Shown: positions 1 to 4,761 of the stretch, piece by piece
How positions within the stretch are numbered: position 1 is the first letter of the stretch
Layout: each line of letters begins with the position of its first letter
DNA from: BJHL01 sp035299305
GTDB taxonomy: Bacteria > Planctomycetota > Phycisphaerae > Phycisphaerales > UBA1924
Length of the DNA: 6,167 bases
Direction: 5' to 3'
NCBI GenBank assembly: GCA_035299305.1
Contig: DATGWV010000083.1
Span: forward strand, 1-6,167
Position numbers and translations under genes: made by a program
Notes under the pieces: model-generated
What the model was told of the DNA's origin: nothing
Database searches by the model: none
Seen by the model: the letters and a program-made list of their open reading frames with translations, nothing else

Positions 1-601
1 CTCCACCACCCATGTTCGTGCCGAGGTTTCCGACAAAGGTCGTTGCGGTGATAGTCGCCGTCGCGTTGTTGATACTCACCGCTGCGCCGACACCAGCGAC
101 CGCCGCATCAACAAAGCTCGCACTGTTGTTGCTGATTGTGGAGTTGAGGAGCGTGAGCCCACCGCCGTTTACATAGATCGCGGCACCGGCGCCTTCGATC
201 ACCGAGTTACTCGTGATCGTGCACGCGTCAACCGTGAGCGAAGTGTTCTCGCTCAGCACCGCGCCCCCTGCACCCGCGCCACCAAAGATGCCTGAAAGCG
301 TGAAGCCGCGAAGCACGACGTTGTTCGCGTTCGATGCGCGAATGATGGGCGCCGCAAACCCGGAGATGATCGTGTTGTTCGCGTCACCTGAAGCCTGCAG
401 CACGAGCGATTTGCCGAGCAAGTCAATCTGCTCGGTGTAGGTGCCCGGCGCGACAACGATCGTGTCACCCGACGAAGCGGCGGCAACGGCATCCTGGATT
501 GTCGGAAAGTTCGTCGGCACGAAGAGCGTGGCGGCAGTCGCCGCGTGGGTTGCGAGCAACCCGAGCAGCGCGGCGAAGGAAACACGACAACACATCTGCA
601 T
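1..601 (-). CDS. Secreted right-handed parallel beta-helix protein, N-terminal part (C-terminus outside window)
   Basis: The reading frame is open from an ATG at 601 to the left edge, giving 200 codons with no stop. The start is fixed by a strong GGAGGT 4 bases upstream and by a signal peptide: residues 5-23 hold a CRVSFAALLGLLATHAA-type hydrophobic core, with a likely cleavage near ATA/A (residue 23-24). Residues 27-68 show the usual opening of secreted pectate-lyase-like beta-helix proteins: VPTNFPTIQDAV, then SGDTIVVAPGTYTEQI, then GKSLVLQA. Solenoid rungs follow, visible as LTVDACTITSNS (122-133), LTLLNSTISNNS (149-160) and ATITATTFVGNL (182-193), with Gly-rich turns between. The family includes polysaccharide-binding or -degrading enzymes, adhesins and autotransporter-like passengers; nothing here shows catalytic residues, so I infer only an exported, probably surface or extracellular, structural or binding protein. 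It is transcribed divergently from the gene at 755. Family fold is well supported; function is unknown. Confidence 0.88.
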   Translation of the reverse strand, partial: MQMCCRVSFAALLGLLATHAATAATLFVPTNFPTIQDAVAAASSGDTIVVAPGTYTEQIDLLGKSLVLQASGDANNTIISGFAAPIIRASNANNVVLRGFTLSGIFGGAGAGGAVLSENTSLTVDACTITSNSVIEGAGAAIYVNGGGLTLLNSTISNNSASFVDAAVAGVGAAVSINNATATITATTFVGNLGTNMGGG

Positions 602-605
602 AGCG

Positions 606-612
606 ACCTCCC
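606..612 (-). promoter_or_regulatory. Ribosome binding site of the beta-helix gene
   Basis: On the minus strand the sequence reads GGGAGGT followed by CGCT and the ATG at 601. It is a near-perfect anti-16S complement with slightly short spacing. It selects the ATG at 601 over the in-frame ATG at 595. Confidence 0.7.
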
Positions 613-685
613 TGACGAACTTGCTCCGGACCGGCGCGGACCGCGGACGTTGTCAGCCTAACGGAGCGAAGAGGACGTTGCAAGA

Positions 686-703
686 GAAATGTTCAAACAT
701 TTC
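686..703. promoter_or_regulatory. Palindrome in divergent intergenic region, candidate operator
   Basis: GAAATGTT-CA-AACATTTC is a perfect 8-bp inverted repeat with a 2-bp centre. The 2-base gap is too short for a stable RNA hairpin loop without opening base pairs, so a binding site for a dimeric regulator is the more natural reading. Its centre (694/695) lies about 60 bp upstream of the expected start of rightward transcription and about 93 bp upstream of the leftward start codon, so it could serve either gene. It is markedly AT-rich compared with the surrounding sequence. I do not recognise it as the site of a named regulator. Its role is inferred. Confidence 0.45.
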
Positions 704-717
704 CGTAGACTTTTCGC

Positions 718-746
718 TTGCAGAGATTTCAGAGATTCCGTACAAT
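718..746 (+). promoter_or_regulatory. Sigma-70-like promoter, possibly giving a leaderless mRNA
   Basis: TTGCAG (718-723), a 17-bp spacer and TACAAT (741-746) match the vegetative consensus in 3 of 6 and 5 of 6 positions. Initiation 6-8 bases after the -10 box would fall at about 752-754, immediately before the ATG at 755, so the transcript would have almost no 5' leader. A GAGG at 747-750 exists in the DNA but would lie upstream of the RNA start and is only 4 bases from the ATG. The spacer contains the near repeat AGATTTC/AGATTCC. An alternative promoter further upstream, with the GAGG used as ribosome binding site, is possible. Confidence 0.45.
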
Positions 747-754
747 GAGGTCAT

Positions 755-1963
755 ATGTCGCAGGTAGAACCCAAACATTCACCTATTGCCGAGTTCGATA
801 GCGAGGCCGTCGGCGTTCTCCGCGAGTTGCGGAAGTCGTGCGCTGCCATTTTGGGAAGTTGCGGCGGGGTCGAGCGGGCGATTCATCTGACAACTCGCCT
901 CGGACTTGATCGCAGTTTGGGTTGGAAAGTGTGGCACATCGCGCAAGGCGTGGGCACGTGCCCATCTGCCGCACATATCCCGGGACGACAGGGGTTCAAG
1001 CAGTTTTTGGACGCCGCGAATCGACTGGGTGTTCAGCCGGAACTGCTGGGAAGCGCGATGCATGCGTTCGAGCGATTCCGCAATCTGACCAGTACGTACG
1101 CGGGCGATCGCGCGTCGGCGGACATCCTGCTTGGACCATTGAGCGAAGAAGGCCGGACGCGATTTGAACTCGCGATGCGGCGCGATGGATTTCGAAGCCA
1201 GTCACACTTCTTGGGCGTGCAAACGCAGACGGCGTATCAGCTCGACGTGGTGCTGCCTCCGCGGGATGGATTCATGCCCGATGTGGCTCGCGTGCGCGGC
1301 TTTTTTGGACTGCGTCGCAATCGTGCAGACGTCTCGTGGATCATCGCGCGCACAACGCTTGTTCATAGTGACGGCCCATCGGCGACTCTGCATCGGAAGC
1401 CGCTTGGCGACAACACGGACAATCCGCTTCTGCTCACACGATTCTGCTCACAGCCGTCGTTGCCGATTCGACGACGCCTGCTTGCTGGTGTCACGGCGGA
1501 GGACGAACTGATGCCGGGGTCGGTTGGTCAACTGGCTGCGCTCGACATCGTGACAGCGGAGCTCATTTCAAACATGCCTCGCCGTGATGTGCGTACTGAC
1601 GCGACGCTTATGCATGTCGTCACTCCCGCAGAGCGACTGTGCTACGACGTGTTGCTGCCGCGCGATGTCGCCACCCCCACTGTCCGTGTTCACAGCACGA
1701 TGCAGGGCGAACACCCATACCTCCGCGACGAGACGTTCGGCACGATTCCCACATATGAATCGCTCGAAGCGTTGGGGCAGGCCGACGGTGCGCCGGTTTC
1801 GCCAGATGTTCCCAGGCAACGTGAACTGCTCGAGTGGCTGCTTGCAGAACTTGGCATTCGCGCCGCGGACTTCATGCTGTGGCGTTTTCGCATGCGATTT
1901 CCGCCCATTCCTGCATGCATCGGGCTGCGATACAACGTGCCCCAGTGCTCATCCGGCGATTGA
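755..1963 (+). CDS. Uncharacterised 402-residue protein
   Basis: I do not recognise this protein. It is a complete frame from ATG to TGA with no competing gene of comparable quality on either strand. No signal peptide or membrane segment is visible, so it is probably cytoplasmic. Residues 15-110 look mainly helical: LRELRKSCAAIL, then RAIHLTTRLGLDRSLGWKVW (41-60), then a helix ending in RLGV and another around LLGSAMHAFERF. The 41-60 stretch could be a helix-turn-helix, but the evidence is weak. Residues 155-310 look like alternating strands. The phrase DVVLPPRD (164-171) recurs as DVLLPRD (298-304), suggesting two related half-domains. Cysteines (29, 36, 69, 231, 296, 388, 398) are scattered and do not form a zinc motif. 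The gene is divergent from the beta-helix gene, convergent with the repeat-protein gene, and has a promoter-like element directly upstream. A regulator is one possibility; no enzyme motif was found. Confidence 0.8.
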   Translation: MSQVEPKHSPIAEFDSEAVGVLRELRKSCAAILGSCGGVERAIHLTTRLGLDRSLGWKVWHIAQGVGTCPSAAHIPGRQGFKQFLDAANRLGVQPELLGSAMHAFERFRNLTSTYAGDRASADILLGPLSEEGRTRFELAMRRDGFRSQSHFLGVQTQTAYQLDVVLPPRDGFMPDVARVRGFFGLRRNRADVSWIIARTTLVHSDGPSATLHRKPLGDNTDNPLLLTRFCSQPSLPIRRRLLAGVTAEDELMPGSVGQLAALDIVTAELISNMPRRDVRTDATLMHVVTPAERLCYDVLLPRDVATPTVRVHSTMQGEHPYLRDETFGTIPTYESLEALGQADGAPVSPDVPRQRELLEWLLAELGIRAADFMLWRFRMRFPPIPACIGLRYNVPQCSSGD

Positions 1964-1982
1964 GTCACGTGAGCCACAAGTG

Positions 1983-2014
1983 AAAACGCCCGTGCCAACT
2001 TCTCGGCACGGGCG
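1983..2014 (-). terminator. Rho-independent terminator of the leftward genes
   Basis: CGCCCGTGCC (1987-1996) and GGCACGGGCG (2005-2014) form a perfect 10-bp GC-rich stem around an 8-base loop. On the minus strand the stem is followed directly by TTTT (1986-1983), so it fits termination of the gene ending at 2089, whose stop codon is 74 bases before the stem. Reading rightward the stem is preceded by AAAA but followed by CAGATC with no T run, so it would terminate the convergent 755-1963 gene only weakly. That gene shows no better terminator before it. Confidence 0.85.
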
Positions 2015-2088
2015 CAGATCAGACATCGCGGACGAGGAGGGGGAGCTGCGATCCGCGCGTCTTCTCTCTCAGGCGGGTCGCAAGTTGA

Positions 2089-3231
2089 TCACTGGCGGTC
2101 AAACTCTTCGATGTTGGTGACGCGACCGAAGCCCAAGCCTTGGTCAAAGCCCGCGCCGCCGTCCATCGTGGGCTGAGCGCGACGAGGCCCCGTGACGACG
2201 TACTTGAGGAAGTCATCGCCCGTTTCAGCAAGTTGGCGGGCGCGGCCGCCGATGACGCCGCTGAACTCGATGTCGAGATAATCATCACCCGTGCCGCCGA
2301 TCTGTGCGATCTCTGCGTCACCGGTGCCTTCGAGCAGAGTCTTGATCACATCATCACCGCTGCCGCCGCGGGTGTCAGCGTTGACTTCAATCCGGCCGCC
2401 GCGACTGACGACGATCATCTCGCTTTGATCCTTCGAGCCGCCCAGATCGAGCGTCGACTGCACTTTGGTGGTGGCGGCGCGAACGCCGTCGAACTTGAAT
2501 AGGGCGTTGTCTTCGCCTTCGCCCAGTGAACCCGTCAGACGCAGGTCCTGCCGGCGCGCTTCGGTCGTCGTTTCGAACGCGAGCTTATCGAAGCCCGCGC
2601 CGGTCACCGTGTCGAGGATGACGTTGGTCGCGTCGGCGTTGCCACAGTGCTCAGTCTTGGCGACCACTTCGTTGGTACCCGAACCGCTGCGAACCACCCA
2701 CTGAGCGTTGAACGTGCGAGCGAGAACCTTGGCCTCGAAAGCGACCTTGTCGTTCCCGGGGCCTCCGAGCACGTTGACGCGAGTCTGAGCGACATTGCTG
2801 GACGGAATCTCGTAGAGGAACTTGACGTCGGAATCACCCAGTCCCGTATCAACGTTGATTTGAGGGACATTTGGCGTGCGGATCTGAAAGGTGATGACAT
2901 CAAGATTCGTGCCGGTTCGCAGGTTGATCGTGTTGACGCCGCTGAAGTTCTGTTCTGAACCGCCGTTGATGCCGACAACCTTCACTTGGCCAGTCGCGGG
3001 ACCGATCACCAGCTCGATCTGTTGCTGACTGTTGTTTGTCGCAAGGTTGAGCTCGCCGCGGTTCACGTTCGCGGCGGGCTGCTGAGGTTGCTGCTGCTGG
3101 CCAGCTGGCTGCGGCGCGGGCTGCTGGGCGGGAGTGCGCAAGAGGCGGCGACGATACGGATTCGCTTCCGCGATGGTGGCACCAGCGGTAAGCACGAGCA
3201 CACCGACACACAAGGCTGTACGAGCGTTCAT
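2089..3231 (-). CDS. Secreted RTX-like Gly/Asp repeat protein
   Basis: This is a 380-residue exported protein. The start at 3231 is chosen because it gives a clean signal peptide (MNARTALCVGVLVLTAG, likely cleavage after AEA at residue 23) and has AAAGGA 7 bases upstream. The frame stays open to an ATG at 3354, but the extra 41 residues look like untranslated sequence. Residues 25-32 are basic (RRRLLR), and 33-56 form a Gln/Pro/Ala linker. From about residue 57 strands alternate with turns of the form GGxGxD followed by hydrophobic residues, e.g. GGPGNDKVAF, GGSGDDVIKTL, GGTGDDYLDIEF and GGAGFDQGLGF. In RTX-type repeats the Gly/Asp turn binds calcium; here turns come once per 23-27 residues rather than every nine, so a beta-solenoid or stacked-strand fold with possible calcium sites is inferred. 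No catalytic motif is seen. It lies 129 bp downstream of the subtilase in the same orientation and ends before a strong terminator. Likely extracellular or periplasmic; partner and role unknown. Confidence 0.87.
   Translation of the reverse strand: MNARTALCVGVLVLTAGATIAEANPYRRRLLRTPAQQPAPQPAGQQQQPQQPAANVNRGELNLATNNSQQQIELVIGPATGQVKVVGINGGSEQNFSGVNTINLRTGTNLDVITFQIRTPNVPQINVDTGLGDSDVKFLYEIPSSNVAQTRVNVLGGPGNDKVAFEAKVLARTFNAQWVVRSGSGTNEVVAKTEHCGNADATNVILDTVTGAGFDKLAFETTTEARRQDLRLTGSLGEGEDNALFKFDGVRAATTKVQSTLDLGGSKDQSEMIVVSRGGRIEVNADTRGGSGDDVIKTLLEGTGDAEIAQIGGTGDDYLDIEFSGVIGGRARQLAETGDDFLKYVVTGPRRAQPTMDGGAGFDQGLGFGRVTNIEEFDRQ
2131..2916 (-). repeat. Eleven-unit degenerate protein repeat (23-27 residues per unit)
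   Basis: Within the repeat protein, the acidic residue closing each Gly-rich turn falls at residues 111, 135, 161, 188 (Glu), 215, 241, 268, 294, 317, 340 and 363. The spacings are 24, 26, 27, 27, 26, 27, 26, 23, 23 and 23. Each turn is followed by an alternating hydrophobic strand such as VITFQI, VKFLY, KVAFE, KLAFE, YLDIEF or FLKYVV. The DNA is not obviously repeated, so the duplication is old. Units 8-10 carry the best DD pairs and the shortest period. Confidence 0.75.
3064..3135 (-). repeat. Low-complexity CAG-rich tract encoding a Gln/Pro/Ala linker
   Basis: The minus strand is rich in CAG, CCG and GCC triplets, encoding residues 33-56 of the repeat protein (QQPAPQPAGQQQQPQQPAA and flanks). 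It probably forms a flexible spacer between the processed N-terminus and the folded repeat domain. Short tandem CAG triplets make this the part of the window most likely to vary in length between strains. Confidence 0.6.
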
Positions 3232-3238
3232 GACAAAG

Positions 3239-3244
3239 TCCTTT
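3239..3244 (-). promoter_or_regulatory. Ribosome binding site that sets the start of the repeat protein
   Basis: AAAGGA lies 7 bases before the ATG at 3231 on the minus strand. Together with the signal peptide that begins there, it decides against the longer in-frame start at 3354. Confidence 0.6.
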
Positions 3245-3312
3245 CTACTCGTCGTCGCGGCCGTCACGCATGGCCGGTTCAGACACAGTTGAAGGAGCCC
3301 TGACATTCCGCC

Positions 3313-3341
3313 GTGATACATACGTAGCGCATCACAGGCAA
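3313..3341 (-). promoter_or_regulatory. Weak candidate promoter for the repeat protein gene
   Basis: In the 129-bp gap after the subtilase, the minus strand has TTGCCT (3341-3336), a 17-bp spacer and TATCAC (3318-3313). Each box matches the vegetative consensus in 4 of 6 positions. An imperfectly placed inverted repeat, GTGAT/ATCAC, with a 13-bp gap overlaps it. A start near 3306 would give a leader of about 75 bases. The rest of the gap holds no hairpin with a T run, so read-through from the subtilase is equally possible. Confidence 0.25.
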
Positions 3342-3360
3342 GATTTCGCCGCACTTCGCA

Positions 3361-4761
3361 TTACCGGGCGTGGAGGTTTGCACGCTCGGTTCGGCGCAGC
3401 CAACGAACCAGGTCGCGCATATCAGTTTGATTGGCGATGCCGTCACCATTCGCATCGACCGGCGTGATGCTCATGCGATACAGATCATCCTTGGTCACCT
3501 GCCCGTCGTTGTTCAGATCGCAATCACACGGAAGAGTTCCGCCGATCACACCGACGGCAGCGGCGACATTGAGTCGCCCGCTTCCGAGCTGCCCCGCGAA
3601 ACCTGGGTTCTGCGCATTGATGGAGACCGCACGCGATTGGAGAATTCCATCGATCTGCGCCGCGGGGAGGATGGGACAGATGGCGCGCACTGCGGCAGCC
3701 GCTCCGGCAACAAGCGGAGCGGAAAGACTCGTGCCGCTTGCAACGCCGAAACCGCCGCCAGGCACAGTGCTCACGACATCGACACCGGGCGCGGTGAGCG
3801 AGACCCACGGACCGTAATTACTGAATTCAGCGCGGATGTCGCTGTCGGTTGTTGCGGCGATTGCAAGCGTGCCGAGACTTGACGTGCCCGCGGGATAGTC
3901 GGGATTGCTGTTTGCGCGGTTGCCGGCGGATGCGACCACGATCAGTCCCTGCGACTCGACGTCCGCGATCACGTCGCGCAGGAGGGGTGGATCGGCTTCC
4001 ATGCCCATGCTGACATTCGCGACGTGCGCTCCGTTATCGAGTGCGTGATACAGGCCTTGAGCCAAGCGAAAGATCGTCGCATGGCCGTCGCTATCCATGG
4101 CGACGATTGGCATGATGCGAGCATCAGGCGCGACGCGCAGAACCAGGCCAGCGACCAGCGTGCCGTGTCCGAACAACTGGTCCATCTCGCCGTTCTGATT
4201 GGTATCAACGTTCTGCTGCACATCCAGCGTGCTCGTCGTGTTCGTGATGAAGTTATACCCCTTTGGCGAAATTGAACCCGCGAGCAACGGATGACTCGCA
4301 TCCACGCCCGTGTCGATCACGGCAACGACAACGCCGCCGCCGCGAGACTGGCCAAAGGCCGCCGGCACGCCGATGATGCCCGGTACCGCATCTTGGTCGT
4401 ACCACTCGCGCGGCACGCTGAGATACATGCGGCGCGTCGTCCCGTTGGGATCCTCATCGACGACGTAGAAGTTGAAGTCAGCACTTGCGATGCGACTGTC
4501 GTTCTGCAAGAGCGACACATACGTGCTTTCGCTCGCACCAGGTGGTAAGTCGAGGAGGTACATTCCACGTGAGGGAATCGACTGGCCCGGATTGACTGTG
4601 GTGCCGTACGTCTGGTTGATCGCGGTGATACTGACGCCGGGTTGTAGACGCACGAACACCCGGTCAGGCTCAAATTCCGGACCGTCTGCGAACGCCGCTG
4701 CGGACGCACACAGCAATGCCGCGGCGGCAAACTGGTGTCGAGGTGCGCGGGCGCGATTCAT
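3361..4761 (-). CDS. Secreted subtilisin-family (S8) serine protease with dockerin-like C-terminus
   Basis: This is a 466-residue exported endopeptidase of the S8 family. The ATG at 4761 is chosen for its AAAGGAG ribosome site 7 bases upstream and a signal peptide (basic MNRARAPRH, then FAAAALLCASAAAFA, cleavage near residue 26). Residues 33-101 (DRVFVRLQPG ... YLLDLPPG ... ADFNFYV) resemble the propeptide-like domain of fervidolysin-type subtilases, which folds and inhibits the enzyme before maturation. The catalytic domain is complete: Asp150 in VIDTG, His199 in FGHGT, the oxyanion-hole Asn281 in ASAGN and Ser345 in SGTSLSAP, in normal order and spacing. An insert just before the His block, DTNQNGEMD (186-194), looks like an acidic calcium loop. 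Residues 412-450 contain two EF-type loops (see separate entry). The start codon overlaps the stop codon of the CHAT gene as ATGA, so the two are almost certainly co-translated. The substrate is unknown. Activity is expected because no key residue is missing. Confidence 0.95.
   Translation of the reverse strand: MNRARAPRHQFAAAALLCASAAAFADGPEFEPDRVFVRLQPGVSITAINQTYGTTVNPGQSIPSRGMYLLDLPPGASESTYVSLLQNDSRIASADFNFYVVDEDPNGTTRRMYLSVPREWYDQDAVPGIIGVPAAFGQSRGGGVVVAVIDTGVDASHPLLAGSISPKGYNFITNTTSTLDVQQNVDTNQNGEMDQLFGHGTLVAGLVLRVAPDARIMPIVAMDSDGHATIFRLAQGLYHALDNGAHVANVSMGMEADPPLLRDVIADVESQGLIVVASAGNRANSNPDYPAGTSSLGTLAIAATTDSDIRAEFSNYGPWVSLTAPGVDVVSTVPGGGFGVASGTSLSAPLVAGAAAAVRAICPILPAAQIDGILQSRAVSINAQNPGFAGQLGSGRLNVAAAVGVIGGTLPCDCDLNNDGQVTKDDLYRMSITPVDANGDGIANQTDMRDLVRWLRRTERANLHAR
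3412..3525 (-). other. Dockerin-like calcium-loop pair at the subtilase C-terminus
   Basis: Following PCDC, residues 415-426 (DLNNDGQVTKDD) and 436-447 (DANGDGIANQTD) form two 12-residue EF-hand-type loops with acidic or amide residues at positions 1, 3, 5 and 12. Short helices LYRMSI and MRDLVRWLRR follow the loops. The arrangement is that of type I dockerin modules, which in cellulosome bacteria bind cohesins; in planctomycetes such modules are common on secreted proteins without known cohesin partners. The loops start only 21 residues apart, close for a dockerin, so the module may be degenerate or serve as a calcium-dependent stabiliser. No cohesin is encoded in the window. Confidence 0.75.

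Noticed and set aside
1584..2120. A 178-codon plus-strand open frame overlapping the end of the unknown gene and running through the terminator hairpin.
   Set aside because: It is Arg/Cys-rich out-of-frame sequence of a high-GC gene, crosses the terminator and overlaps the convergent repeat gene; no ribosome site or domain is seen.
2140..2502. A 120-codon plus-strand open frame with an acidic, plausible-looking composition, opposite the repeat protein.
   Set aside because: It is the antisense reading of the Gly/Asp repeat region, whose repeats give a low-complexity complement; the minus frame has a signal peptide, ribosome site and terminator.
2131..2916. Clustered repeats as a possible CRISPR array or DNA tandem repeat.
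   Set aside because: The periodicity exists only at protein level; the nucleotide units are divergent, without constant repeats and spacers.
3313..3335. GTGAT/ATCAC inverted repeat as a CRP-like site.
   Set aside because: The half-sites are 13 bp apart, while CRP-type sites need TGTGA-N6-TCACA; at 5 bp per arm it could occur by chance.
3232..3354. A 41-residue N-terminal extension of the repeat protein starting at 3354.
   Set aside because: It would bury the signal peptide, lacks a good ribosome site and does not look like protein; the ATG at 3231 has both AAAGGA and a signal peptide.
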